A stretch of 64,000 nt of DNA, taken from contig VZSE01014957.1 of the NCBI GenBank assembly GCA_013398275.1, positions 1,944 to 65,943 on the forward strand, written 5' to 3'. Position numbers and translations under genes: made by a program. Position 1 is the first letter of the stretch. Every line of letters begins with the position of its first letter. Below are positions 34,301 to 46,500 of this stretch, piece by piece. Below the pieces are notes generated by a model. It saw nothing but the letters and a program-made list of their open reading frames with translations, searched no databases and was not told the DNA's origin. Source of the stretch: Promerops cafer (lineage: Eukaryota; Chordata; Aves; Passeriformes; Nectariniidae).

Positions 34301-37300
34301 AGATTTTCTCCCCAGAATTTGTGTGGCACTGGGGCCATGGGACATGTGGCTGTGGCCACCTCTGTGCAACATCTTCCTAGACAGCAAGGTCCTCTAGCTT
34401 CCAAAAAATGCCCAACACACTGTTCTAGCAGGAGGAAAGAAAAAAAAACAAACACAGCTTGTCCCAAATTAATCCAACATGGTTTGCAGGATGAAAATAA
34501 TGTTAACTGCACTTGAAAAATAATCTCCTCACTGCATCAATAAACTGTAGAACCAGTCTGAATGCAAGGGGCTGCTTTGAAGCAGAGTGTGTTGGAGGAG
34601 GAAATTTTGAAAACTTTTTTGGACAACAGGAAAGGCTGGCCCTGGCAGCAGCTTTCCCAGCCATTGTCCCTGCTGAAGCTGGCTTTTGCCACTTCCTCAG
34701 CCACACAAGGCCTCTTTAGTCCCTTTTCTCCCTTGGCTCAATGCTGTGATGAGAGGTTCAAGTCTTTTGTCCCTGCTATACTTAGTCCCTCTCCTTGTGT
34801 GCAAGTTTTATATCCCTTCCAGATGTTAGCAAAGTCCAATAACCGCTCTGTGGAGCCAAGACAGATGTAAGCTATTTTTTAAAACACAATCCAAGCCAAC
34901 TTTCTTTCTTTGAGATGTAAAAATACAACAAAGCCTTATGAATGCCTTTTAATGCTATAGAAATGCAGAAATAAGTGCTGTAATAACCATTAGATTATTT
35001 CTCATCATCTGTCAAGGCCAAATCACAGCTCTAACAGAGTCACCGTGGCTTGGCTCCAGCACACTCATCACCAGGGACCTGCTCCAAAGACCATTGTCAA
35101 AGTCAACAGGAAACTTTCTCCCACTGAGTTTGGGGTACTTTGGATCAGGATCTAAACTGCCCAAGCTTGCAGAGGCTGCCTTTGGTCCTCCCAAAGCCAA
35201 AATAAACACAGAGGGTGCTGCTGGAGGAGACGTTAGCTACAGAGATCTCCACAGCACTGACTGGGGGAGTTTGGGCAACCAGTTCTAGAAACCAGCTCAG
35301 TTCTTTCCTTGTTATCTCTGGCTGTATTCCCTTTGCATCCCCACCTCAATTCTTGCTGTACCCCAGCCCTAAGAGGTGAGGTGATGGCAGTAAACCTTCA
35401 CACCAGGGATAAGGAGCACCAACTCAATTGTAACAGCTGAAACACTTCCACATCAAACCCAACTCTCCCAAAGCAGCAGAAAGATTTCATTGCTGCCTGA
35501 CCCCGTGAACAGGGAGCTGTGGATAGTGACACACATTCCTGCTGCCTTTAATCAGCTGATAATTATGAACAAATTACAATCATAATAGCATATTTCATCC
35601 CAAAGGCTCCGAGAGCTCTGGATAAAAAGTTGGCCAAATGCTGTGCCTAATTACAAGTTCAAACGGGAGTGGGTGTTCTTTAACAATGCAGTCCCTTCCA
35701 TGAGAGAATTCTGCACCTGAAGGAAAATGCCCCTGAAGGATGATTGGAACTGAAGGAAGATTGGAAAGATCGGCCCTGTTCTCCTGAACACTCCTCTCTG
35801 TGCAAGGAAAAGGGCATGGAATAAAGACTCTCTGGAAAACTCAACGGGAATATTTGGCAATTATTCCTCAGATGGAAACTGGGTGAGTGGAATGCTGTAC
35901 AGAGAGCATGTACAGGGCCTTGCACGAAAAATGCTGGGCAGGACTTTGGGATTCACTGGATCCCCTGCCAGCCTTCCCCACAAGCACCTCTGCAGTGTCA
36001 CACCTGTGGGTGACATCCCTTACCCAAGTCCTGGCTAGCCATGACCTCACTGAACTCTCATCTGAGGACTTGCAACCCACAATGACCACAAGCCTTGACA
36101 ATTTAGCAAATTGTCAGCAGCAAAGGTTAATTGTTGATGCTTGAATCTGGTCCATTATTCAGGGCATGATCTTTATCTGCTCTGGGTATATTCCTGTGTG
36201 ATCTCCAGACATCAAAAGCAGCAATGTCAAAACAACAAAAAGCAAACCCAAGAAACAGCCCGCACTGACCACAAGGATGTGTTTTCCTTTTGGCAGAAAA
36301 AGCAGTTACCTTTTGGGATAAAAGATGACACTCTGGAATTGTTTAAGCAGTTGACAAATGGAACGATCAAAGCACCAGTCTGTTTGTATGTCACCTGGAA
36401 CAGCATCACAAGCACAGCTCTGGAGCTGGGGGGGTTCAGCAGCATTAAAACTGCTGCAAACACAGAGACAGCAATAGTCCTCACACCTGCCAGCCCCAGT
36501 GCTGAGTGCTTTGTGCTTGTCAGTGCCCCTGCTGTCTTCCTTCGGGCCTGCAGGGAGCAGCTTCCAGTTTACATTCGTTTTGCAACTGAAAAGATGTGCA
36601 GGGTTTCAGCCCTCGAACCCTCAGTATTCCCTTAGATTGCTATGACAGTGCCTGGGTAACTTTTCTTGCCAAGACTGTCCAGGTGACACTGAATTCCTGC
36701 TCCTGTGAACAGCCCCGTCCCACGTGGAATCTGAGGTGTTGTCACTGAACTGACAGTGGGATGCTCCAGACTTCTCTCTCTCTCATTAGCACCTGCAGCC
36801 GGGCCCATGCCACCCCAAAATGTCCCTGAGGGGAGCCAGCACCCAGGCACACCCACAGGAGCCAGGCCTGCCTCCATCCAACAGATTCCCTGAGATCTGT
36901 GCTTCTGAGTCACCAGCTTGCCAACACAGCAGGAGAAGCCTGGCACATTTATAAATAACCTGGGGAAAACTCGGGGGAAACCAGAGTTTTCCTCCCTCAC
37001 AGGAGCTGCTTGCAACAGGAGGTCCTTTTAGATATTTTTAAGGAACTCTGCAGCACACAAAGGGATTCAAATCAGGATATTCAGGGGACAGACAGGGTTC
37101 CACCTGTAGATACCAAGAGCAGCACAAGCCTGTGCTGAAATCCGTGCCTTGACCTCATGGCTGTTTGTTTAAAGGGAGCTTGGACACTTCTCTGGGCCTT
37201 CTAAGCCCCCAAACCTCAGAGTTAGGATGGAAGAGCTGCAGATCTTTCTCAAGTCAATGAACTGCAGCATGACATCCAATTTCAAACTGATCTTTTCCAT

Positions 37301-37397
37301 GTCACAGCTCTTCTCTCGGGTAAGGCTTAGAGAGAGATTATGGCACTGCCTCCAAAACACAGCACAGACTTCTTCCTTTCCAAATTCCCCCTGGCAC
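31336..37397. other. Non-coding stretch, no gene recognised
   Basis: About 6 kb. It holds a simple-repeat cluster at 33663-33746 (listed separately) and several AT-rich patches, including 35550-35650 with TAATTA- and CAGCTGATAATTA-like words of the kind seen in conserved non-coding elements. The longest frame is 164 codons (36141-36635, +) and is not recognisable. Confidence 0.6.
33663..33746. repeat. Two 23-base direct repeats, then poly(A) and (TA)n
   Basis: GAAAGCAAAACTCATTCACA and GAAAGCAAACCTCATTCACA are adjacent imperfect copies. They are followed by about 15 A (33712-33726) and then an alternating TA run to about 33746. This is a compound microsatellite, likely length-variable. Confidence 0.85.
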
Positions 37398-37580
37398 AAC
37401 TTGGGGCAGTGTCCTCTTGTCCTATCCCCTGTTACTTGGGAAAAAGACTGACTTCCATCTCCCCATATTCAGGAAGTTGTAGAGCGAGGTAAGATCTCCC
37501 CTGATCCTCCTTTTCTCCAGGCTAAACCACCCCAGCTCCCTCAGCTCCTTCTCCTACAACTTGCTCTCTAATATCAGAAC
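37398..37580 (-). mobile_element. CR1 LINE fragment, antisense
   Basis: The + strand reads as the reverse complement of CR1: CAGTGTCCTCTTGTCCTATC, TACTTGGGAAAAAGACTGAC, GGAAGTTGTAGAGCGAGG, TAAGATCTCCCCTGATCCTC, then TTCTCCAGGCTAAACCACC and CAGCTCCCTCAGCTCCTTC. This corresponds to the region just before the CR1 3' UTR. Both ends are truncated, and no terminal repeat is present. Confidence 0.92.
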
Positions 37581-39289
37581 GACAGGATTATTTTAGATTT
37601 TCAAATCTCTCATGGATCAGACCAAACTGAATTCGGGTGGTCTTGAAATCTACTGTCTTAACACAGGTGCAGTGCTGAAATGCAGGTCACAGCACTGGCC
37701 AGGACAATTTGGGACCCACTCTGTCAGGGTTTTGGGGGTTTTGGTCTGCACTTTGGTGTCTGTTAGTGTAATTTATTCCATTAATTCCCTCACAGAACTG
37801 ATTCTCTTAATGTCAATTTATTCTGCCACACTGGAGCTTTCCAGTATAAATACACCTAGACTCAAGCACTGCATCAAAAATGTGAGAAGTGGTCCCACCC
37901 ATGGCTGCCAGTGCCTAGGTCAGGGAGTCCTGACCTTTTCCAATAGTTTTGACCCACCCACAGCAAATTGTCACAGAGGCAGAAGACAGGCAAGCCCCAC
38001 TGCAGTGTCCCCAGAGCTCATGGCATGTCCAAGCCCAGACAAAGGCATCTGTCCTGTTCCAGATCCAGCCTCAAGGGAAAATGAAGAGTCAAATTGTGCT
38101 GCTCTGAGAGCAGCTCTAACAACTGAATATGTCCTGTATTTTCAAAAAGCTGAGTCAATCAGCACCAATCCTTAACCAAAATGCAAGGACAATGGCACTA
38201 TGATGAAGACAAGGACTAATCAAGTGCTAATCAGTAGCAAAATCTATAACCCTGAAGTAATGATAGGAATTGCTCATTGCTGCTGTAGAAATCAGCTCAA
38301 ATATCATTAGCTATTACCTTTCCAAGCCACATGGGCAAAGAAAATTCCTGATTATTATGGTGGATTACAGGGCAATCCAATTATTATTCTCAGCATAAAT
38401 ACTCTTTGTAATTGGTGGGCAACAGAGTTAAACTCTGATGATATGTTTTCTCCATTAAAACTTGCAAGCAAGTCATTGAAGATTTTGAGCAACCTGGCAA
38501 CCTCTGCACAATGAGCTGGGTTTGGAAATGGTAATTAGCCCATTTTATGGGATGTAGCCTCCTGATCTTTATGTCCTAATAAACATCAGTGTTTATGCTC
38601 CTATTGCTGTGTGATTATCACGTGTTAAACACTGGTTCACATATCATCCTTCAATTCCCACTGAGCAACGTAGACATTGAGAAAATAAACACCTGGGATG
38701 GGTTCATGATCCATTGCTGGGGTAAATAAAAGTACAAAACCCCTTCAGGCCTGCTTGGGATGGAAAGGAGGAGGCCAGACCCTTTTGACTCAACATGTGT
38801 TTGACAGTACAGTTCGTGTGGCTGGTTTTGTTTCCAATTTGGGGCATTTTAACACCAAAATTGTGAGTGTTGCCTCACTTTCTAAGCTGTGTTTTCATGC
38901 AGTGAGGCAGAGGGCAAGACAAGATTGGTTCCCTCAGTGTGATGGTTGCTTTAGTCCTGCTGCAAGAGAAACCATCAGCAGGTGTTCCCTGGGCCTGTCC
39001 TCTGGGCTGCTGTCCCTGCCTGTGGCATTCCTGCTCCGTTCCATGTTTCCTCTCCCTGCTCTTCACCTTCCCTGGTGCCTGGGCTGGGGCTGTCCCTTGG
39101 GGTGGCTCAGGTGACCCCCACCTGTCCCTGCCTTTGATCTTACTGAGGGAGGTCCAAACTGAGCAGGACCCAGAAATGAGATCATTCTGGACACATTTTT
39201 GAGGAAGCTTGGGGGCACATCTGTGTCTCCCCACGTTCAAGACACAGTTCTAAGCATCCCTGTTTGAAATAAATTCCACACTCGTGACC
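37581..39289. other. Non-coding flank upstream of the CpG island
   Basis: About 1.7 kb. A 187-codon + frame (37612-38175) starts at the CR1 edge and has no recognised domain. The segment 38500-38710 is AT-rich with words such as TTTATGTCCTAATAAAC, compositionally like a conserved non-coding element. GC content rises from about 38980 toward the island. Confidence 0.6.
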
Positions 39290-39529
39290 CAGACCCGGTC
39301 AGAGAGCTCTCAGCCTCCAGCAGCCCTCCAGGCTTGCCGTTCTCGACTTCTCTGCTCAACTTTGGTTCACTGGGGCGGGGAGGGGAACCAGCTGAGGGCA
39401 ATCGATCCCTGGATTGGGAGTGCCCGGCACGATCCTCGAGCCTGCCCGGAGGAGGATGAGGGGAAAGGCAGCCCTTTGGTCACAGGTGTCACCTCAGCCT
39501 GCGACACGGGCGCTCAGCCTGCCAGCAGC
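39290..39529. promoter_or_regulatory. Left shoulder of a CpG island (candidate promoter)
   Basis: About 13 CpGs by hand count in 240 bases, in a window otherwise strongly CpG-depleted. It includes a GC box GGGGCGGGG at 39372-39380 (an SP1/KLF-type site) followed by AGGGG. The sequence runs straight into an assembly gap, as often happens at very GC-rich avian promoters. The direction of transcription cannot be read from this shoulder alone. Confidence 0.75.
39372..39380 (+). promoter_or_regulatory. GC box (SP1/KLF-type)
   Basis: GGGGCGGGG, continued by AGGGG, gives three G runs separated by single bases about 150 bases before the gap. It is a standard element of CpG-island promoters. Confidence 0.6.
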
Positions 39530-40137
39530 NNNNNNNNNNNNNNNNNNNNNNNNNNNNNNNNNNNNNNNNNNNNNNNNNNNNNNNNNNNNNNNNNNNNNNN
39601 NNNNNNNNNNNNNNNNNNNNNNNNNNNNNNNNNNNNNNNNNNNNNNNNNNNNNNNNNNNNNNNNNNNNNNNNNNNNNNNNNNNNNNNNNNNNNNNNNNNN
39701 NNNNNNNNNNNNNNNNNNNNNNNNNNNNNNNNNNNNNNNNNNNNNNNNNNNNNNNNNNNNNNNNNNNNNNNNNNNNNNNNNNNNNNNNNNNNNNNNNNNN
39801 NNNNNNNNNNNNNNNNNNNNNNNNNNNNNNNNNNNNNNNNNNNNNNNNNNNNNNNNNNNNNNNNNNNNNNNNNNNNNNNNNNNNNNNNNNNNNNNNNNNN
39901 NNNNNNNNNNNNNNNNNNNNNNNNNNNNNNNNNNNNNNNNNNNNNNNNNNNNNNNNNNNNNNNNNNNNNNNNNNNNNNNNNNNNNNNNNNNNNNNNNNNN
40001 NNNNNNNNNNNNNNNNNNNNNNNNNNNNNNNNNNNNNNNNNNNNNNNNNNNNNNNNNNNNNNNNNNNNNNNNNNNNNNNNNNNNNNNNNNNNNNNNNNNN
40101 NNNNNNNNNNNNNNNNNNNNNNNNNNNNNNNNNNNNN
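39530..40137. other. Assembly gap (608 N)
   Basis: An uninterrupted run of N between two CpG-rich shoulders. The true length is unknown. The long frames spanning it (39284-40480 and 39414-40643 on +, 39514-40440 on minus) exist only because N is read through and should not be annotated as genes. Confidence 0.99.
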
Positions 40138-40480
40138 TCGGAGAGGCGCTGAGCCGGCGCTGGGGGGCTCGGGCAGCCGTGCCGGGCTCTGCGGAGCCTC
40201 CGCCGGTCCCTGTGCGCTCCGTGCGGGCGGCAGAGCCGGAGGCGCGGGGTCCGGGGGTCCGCGGGGTCCGCGGGCGCTCCCGGCAGCGCGGAGCTCTCGG
40301 CGCCGTGGAAAGCTGGACCGGCCTCGCCCCGATAATAAAAGTTCTTTGCAGAAGGCGGAGTGGTTTATTTTCTTTCGTTTGCTCCTCAAACGCGTCCCGA
40401 TGCTCCGCTCGCCCGTGGCGGAGCGCGGCTGCGGAAACACGAAGTGTCAGCCCAGTGCTCCGTTTCTGGCTTGTTGGTAA
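40138..40480 (+). promoter_or_regulatory. Right shoulder of the CpG island; probable first-exon region of a + strand gene
   Basis: About 29 CpGs by hand count in the first 183 bases after the gap, falling off by about 40480. The G+T-rich DNA downstream suggests transcription to the right. Open + frames after the gap are arginine/glycine-rich, as any CpG-island DNA translates, and match no protein I know. Whether coding sequence or only 5' UTR lies here cannot be decided without the missing bases. Confidence 0.7.
40246..40274 (+). other. Potential G-quadruplex in the CpG island
   Basis: Four G runs of 4, 5, 4 and 3 are separated by TCC, TCCGC and TCCGC, within a GCGGGGTCC-type near-repeat. 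The pattern satisfies the usual four-run G-quadruplex rule and may contribute to the adjacent sequencing gap. Confidence 0.6.
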
Positions 40481-43400
40481 TGGATTTAAAGCTTTAGTTA
40501 TAATTTCAGTGCATCTGAGAGCTTCGCTCCGTTGCTTTAGAACTCGTTTAAAACTGTATTTTCAACGGAGACGAGTGAACTTTAAAGAAAATCAGGTCAG
40601 CCATAGATTCCGGGCATCAAACCCTTTCAGGTCCCAGAAATAGCCACAGAAGTAGCGTGACCAATTCTTTTTTCATGCACAAAGCTTTTTCTTTTTTATT
40701 TTGGTTGGAATTTCTTACGGATACCGGAGTTCATCAACTGGATATTTTCAGCTTACTTTAATGAAATAAGCATGCTTTCTAAGCTTGCATTTTGATGCAA
40801 TTATATTAGTCTCCCTTGACTATACGAGGTTTGAGTTTCTGATAGAGCTTGTAGTTCTTAAAATAATAAAGTCGGTTTAGCACAAGGGTTTTCTTTGTGC
40901 ATTTTTAGGGTTTAGATTTACGGGAAGGTGAGGAAGAAGGTGACTGAGAAGGAACATGGATTTGAGCTGATAAAGAATACGCTTGGATATTAATGGGAAA
41001 GGTTCAGAGGACGTTTTATTTCAAATATTCTGCACTTGAAACAAGGCTGTTAGTAAGTTCTTGCATCTCTTATAAAGTCTCAAAACCATGATTGACAAAT
41101 ATTTATCTTGCAGTAAGTGGGTCAGATGATAACATCTTCCACTGGATCTCTTACTTCTGTATTGGGCAGCTTTGGTTGCTAAGTAGCTCTGAATTGCTAA
41201 TCCCAAAGTCAATGATGTCATAATGACATCATCACATCCTTTCACCTGATTGATTCTCAGAAGAGAACAGTAATGAGATTTGATATACATGTCCCATCTC
41301 TTTAATATTCTTCCTCTGCTTCAGGGGATTTCCTGACCTGCCTGGCAAATTCCAATGAATCACACTGAGCTCTAGTAAAAAGACGTTTCTTTTGGAGACG
41401 AGGTGGAACATTAAAGGGACAGTGGCTGCTCCTGGTCCTTTCAAAAGCTGAGGAACTTGGCAGCTTGTGTTTCAAATGTGGAGCTCTGGATGTGCAGGGC
41501 AGTGATTTAAAACTCGGACTTATTAAATTCGCGTGCAGGTGCGAAAGTGGCTCGGGTTTCAAAGAGGATCAAGTCACTTAATGTGTGTGAGTCTGAATGC
41601 TGGAGGTGCTGCAGGGGGCACAGGGAAAACAGGAGCTGTTTCAGCTGCCAAAATAAATTGCAATTCTAATGGTAAATGCATGAAATCTGTCAGGAATTGC
41701 TATGCTAAGAATGGTATTGAATGGTTCTGAAGACAGCTCAGAATTTATTTATCTTTCTAATTAGGCAGCATAATTGGTAAGTTTGAAGGATTTTAATAGC
41801 AACACTGCCATCACAGGGAACTCCTTGTAAGAGAGTTTTAAATCTTTAGAGTGTATGGAATGTGAACAGAATTGATGGTTTTGGTTTATTCTGAGGTTAA
41901 AGGCACAAATGGTGTCATTTGCTGATGATCAGCAGGGACTCCTGGTTTTTACAGTTGGTGTCTATTGTGTGTGTCCAGATGAGCATGGTCTGCGTGAATT
42001 TTAGGTGTTTTCCTCCTCAATAGCTTTGTGATCATTAATTTCTCCACAGACTGCGAGTTTGAAAGGTTCCAGACAGGGCAGTGTATATTTTAGGTGTGCA
42101 AACCTTCCTGCTTCACGAGTGGAAAAGGGAGAAACGAAGCAATTTCCATTTGTTTTGTGTTACATGTGGTTCTGTTTGGTAAAGTGAAAAGCTGAGCCTG
42201 TCTCAGAAGATTCAGAGGCTGCATAGACCAGTCTCACTTGCTTGATGAATATCGTGGGTTGCTAAAACATATTTCAGAAGTAAACAATGATTTGTTAGCG
42301 TGGATGAGTTGGTGTTCATGTATTTACTGAAGGCACTGATTGCTGATTTTATTCCTGCTCAAGAACTGCAGTGTTGATGGCACTATTAAGTCTAACAGAG
42401 TAGTAATTGAACATGAGGAGAGGGAACGAGTGGGAAGGTGGTGGGGGAAGATGTTTTTGGCTGTGTGTTTGAATCTATTCACCCTGTAAGTGCAATCCAA
42501 GCTGCAGATGCAAAAGGGAAATTTCTAAATAATCTATAAGAGTTCTGCACTCCTCGTACTACACGCAGTGACAAATTTCCACAAGCTTTACATTCTTTCT
42601 GGGATGACTCAACTACGAACAAGTGATTTGGAAAAAAAATATTTTCTCTGAAGAGAATCCTTGGTGACAATTTCTTTTCAAGTTATCTTAGGATTTTCTA
42701 CTTACCATGATTTCTTCTAACTCATGCCTGCCTTGAACATTGGAGACAAGAAATGAGTTTGGACTTGGGGACAAATCTGTGCCTTCCAAGTGCACGTCAG
42801 AGGGTCAGCTGTGACATTTGCATGGTTGTGCTTTGGATGTGGTGACACATTTGGTTACATAAAGCAGAGCACCTCAGAGCCTCCCCAGAGCTGGCAGGGC
42901 AGGGGTGATGCTGCAGCATCCCTGACCTCTCTGAGCAGGTGACAGAGGGACAGGGACAGCTCACAGCAGCACAGAGCTCATACACACACACGGGCTCAGC
43001 TCGTGCAGAGCCTCAGCAGAGCTCGGACCAGGCAGCTGAGCCTCTGGTTGTGCCAATAGCAATGAGAAATTCAATCTTTAGGTTTTTAAACCACAGTCAA
43101 TCTGCTTCAGAAGCTGACTGAGATGTTTTGTGCCCCTGCTTCCAGCCCTGTGATTGTCAGGGTGAGGAGAGCCAGAGTTTCAGCCCCAGCTTCTGCCCCC
43201 ATCCTCAGCTCTGCGTGAGGATAGAACAAGGCACCAACTGGATTATTGGATTCACTTTTCTGCTTTTTAAATGTAGGTCTTTAAGGGGAAAACAGTATCC
43301 AAAACAGCTTCACAGACCACCTGTGTGAGCCTTTTATAAGGGCAAGACTGGCAATTGGATATTTGAAATGTGTAGTGTGATAAGTGAGTTCATCTACATC

Positions 43401-43483
43401 TGGATCTTCTTTACTGATGGAGAAAAATCTGACAGAACATGGGCAGGATTTGTCCCTTATAAACTAGGAAGTAAAATAATTAA
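40481..43483. other. Non-coding stretch right of the CpG island
   Basis: About 3 kb of T/G-rich sequence without recognised repeats or exons. Frames are 90 codons or fewer and have no domain. Confidence 0.6.
40928..40941 (+). other. Candidate splice donors, 12 bases apart
   Basis: AAG|GTGAGG (GT at 40928) closely matches the vertebrate donor consensus. AAG|GTGACT (GT at 40940) follows 12 bases later. They are the best donor-like sites soon after the CpG island and could end a long first exon, but donors may equally lie in the gap. Confidence 0.3.
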
Positions 43484-43575
43484 TAATCCCAGTGATCTGC
43501 AGCAATCCAAATGATCTGCAGCAATCCCATCCCAATAATCTGCAGCAATCCCAGCGACCTGCAGCAATCCCAATG
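43484..43575. repeat. Minisatellite, four units of 19-24 bp
   Basis: Units TGATCTGCAGCAATCCAAA, TGATCTGCAGCAATCCC..., TAATCTGCAGCAATCCCAGC and GACCTGCAGCAATCCCAAT run head to tail. The shared core is CTGCAGCAATCC, with each unit containing a PstI-type CTGCAG palindrome. Confidence 0.9.
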
Positions 43576-46500
43576 AAATAAAACACCCCCTGAAATGAAT
43601 AGAATCACCCCAGCTATTCTAACTAACAATATCCAATAGCTATGAAAATTCTATTTAAGACTCAAGCAACCTGAGGTATCAATTTTTCCAAAATTTCTTT
43701 TCCACTCAAAGTCAGTTCTGAAAGAATTCGTTGTCCAAAAATAGAAGTTATTTTAAAATAATTCCCACAGTGAATTGTTAAGATGGAAAATTTTGATTTG
43801 ATTCCGGTTTTGATCTTTATCTATATTTCAGGGGGCAAGCGATGTTGAGAGCAAACTCAGTGCTGATTTTAGTCTGAAGTGCTTAGAGTAACCTTTGTGC
43901 AAATGGAACCTTTTCTGTGCAAAATAACATTTTTTTTAATGTTTCACTAGAATGATGTTTCGATGAAAAACATACAGTGAAAAATCAGTACTTTTTATAC
44001 CAGTTGTATTCAGGAGTTTATCAAGTGATGCCTACACAGCTGAGGTTCATTCTGTAGTATTACAAAATTGTGTAACAAGACTAAAATCTAGGATGGAAAA
44101 AAAAAAAAGCCATGTTACTGATGCATAAATACATCACAAAATTTTCTTTTGAAAAATAGATGCTTTCATTTACCAATCAATGTATTCCTTTTAATGCAAA
44201 CTACAAATTCCTAAGGAAATTACCCCAGTCTGATCCTGAACTCCTCTTGTGCAAGGAATTATGATTCTTTTCCCCCTGTCTTTCTGAAGTAAAACTTGAA
44301 CTGCAAACTCTTTTCCCAGAGAGGTTTGCTCATCACTTCACAGCAGTGGGTGAAAAGTTTATGGAAACACTTTTCATCTGAAATATGACTTCTAAGATGC
44401 TCTGGAAGGCACAGGGTACCATCAACAACCCTATTAGTTACTCTGAGTTCTGTGATAAAGCTCAGGGAATCACTTTGCTGTCGGTTGCTTTAGTTTGGGA
44501 TTTTTTCCTGGCTGGAAAGCAGTGGAGACTCATCTGGAGACTCCTTTTTTTCCTGGATGAGTGGAACTCATCTGACAACTGCCACAGTGCCCAGAGAGCA
44601 AATCCTCTCTTCTGCCAAGGTGATACTGCTGCTGAACACCTCCCTTCACTCCAGCCCCTCTGCCTCCCCCAGGCCTGTTTGCCCAGAGGAGCTGGGATGA
44701 AAGGAGGCAGCTGGCTAAAAACAAGGATCCCAGGAATGAAACACAGCCTCCAGCCGTGGCCACAACAAGGGGGGCACTGTTCGGTGCTCTTCTCCTCCTC
44801 GGTTGTTTCTAAAGGCCAGTGAAAGCCTAAGGAGACACTCAGACAGCCACAGCAGCACAAATCCCCATTATTGCACTGCTGCTGCCCAGCCGTGCTGCTG
44901 GATTCTGCATTTTGCATTCTGCATCTTCGTTGCCTTCTGTAAATGTTACAAGTAGCAGGAAGGGATGGATAAAACGACACAGATGCTTTAATTATGATTT
45001 GATTACAGAGCAACCAGAGGAGTCTATTCTGAGGAATATGCAATTAGAGAAAATTCTGAGGACTATCTAACCTTCCGAAATTAAAATTAACTGGGATTAT
45101 TTGAACGGGGTTTGAACATCTCTGAAAAAAGATATCATTCCTCAAGGATGCTGCTGCTCTTGTGTGCTAGATCCTCTCTGGCTTAGCAGATGGGCTTCAG
45201 GGTAACACAATGTCATCTTCTTCAGCTGCATGTGCTGCTTCCTTCACCTCCCAGTCCCATTTTATTCCCATTTTAACATCCCTTGATGGTCACGTACAGG
45301 AGGGTGACACAGAGCCTGGAAGGAAACAGCCACCCCTGGGTTGGAGCACACAAAAAGGGGGAGCAGTTTAAGCATTCCTGGGTCATCAACAGAGTTTCTC
45401 CATCCGATGAGCAGGAAAAACGGAGCCGTGCACACTTGTGATGCACATTCCAAAGGGAAAGTGTGGATGGAAAATTCCATGCCTTTTCCTCTGGAAAATT
45501 ATTTAATGGAAGGAAGCTATATGATTAAATATGTTAAGCTTCTCTGTGGGCTTAAATGGTACAAATGGCCTGAATTTAATTCCATTGATTTCACTGGTTG
45601 TGGAACACGAGCGGAATTCCAAATCCGTCCCAGGGCCGAGGAGCAGCGTGCCTGCAGCTCCAGTGTAAAACCACTGGAGTCTCATGGAAGCTCCATCCTG
45701 GCATGGGGCCGATGGCTCTCTTTGCTGGCCTGAGCTGAGCTCAGCGGGCTGGACAGGCAGCAGCAGCCCTGGGGCTGGGAAGGCAGCGGGTCAGCCTGGC
45801 TGCAGGGGCTGGGCTGGGGGCACGAGCAGGGCACGAGGCTCTGGGCTTGTGCCCTGCCCCCAGACACGACCCCTGGCAGCAGCTGCAAACCACTCGTGTT
45901 GCACTTGCTTCCCCTCAGTGCTTGACATATTCACGAGCTGGTGGTAAAAGGGCTTTTTATGGGTCTTCTTTTCTGTAAAAGTTCTCAGTGTTTATTGCTT
46001 CTGCTTGGAAATTGTGTTTAGATCGTGATGTCAGCTCTCCAGCCTGGACGAGCAGGGCCTGCCAGGACCCCTCCTGGACTCTGCTTGGGGTGGAATGTTT
46101 GCTTTGGGGCTGGAGAGGAAAGGAGGGTGGCTCCCACCTCAGCCAGCCCTGTTCCTGCACTGTTTGAATCCACGAGAAACCAGGAAATTGGGCTTTGGTG
46201 CTGACTGGGTGTTCTGGGGAGGGATGGGGGTGGTGAGAGGGGCACAGCTGCTGCCCTCCATCTCCCTGCTCCCAGTGAGGATGACTGACCTTGTTTTTGA
46301 CCTTGCCCACCTCCAGAAGGACCCAGAGCTGCCCTGACAGGGAATGTGGCTGTCAGAGATGCTGCTCAGGACACTCAGAGAACTCCTGCTCTTCCCAACA
46401 GGTGCTGAGCACATTTAAGCTCAGCTTAATTCAGCAGCCTGTCGGCCTCCTTTGTCACTTGTAAGGACATTTTCTGGCATAGTGCCTTATTTATTTATTT

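Noticed and set aside
37612..38175. 187-codon + frame starting at the CR1 edge
   Set aside because: No recognisable domain, composition typical of intergenic DNA, and no promoter-like sequence nearby. Chance frame.
39284..40643. Open frames of about 300-400 codons across 39.3-40.6 kb on both strands
   Set aside because: Most of their length is the N run. The real sequence on either side is CpG-island DNA without a recognised protein.
43484..43575. Regularly spaced repeats as a possible CRISPR-like array
   Set aside because: The units are contiguous with variable short linkers, the host is a vertebrate, and there are no unique spacers.
44462..45043. 193-codon minus-strand frame, cysteine/serine-rich, overlapping a 145-codon + frame
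   Set aside because: No domain is recognisable and both strands are open over the same moderately GC-rich interval. No splice-site pair bounds either frame.
45700..45880. Second CpG island
   Set aside because: The patch is GC-rich but contains few CpGs, mostly TG/CA-decayed words, so it does not qualify.
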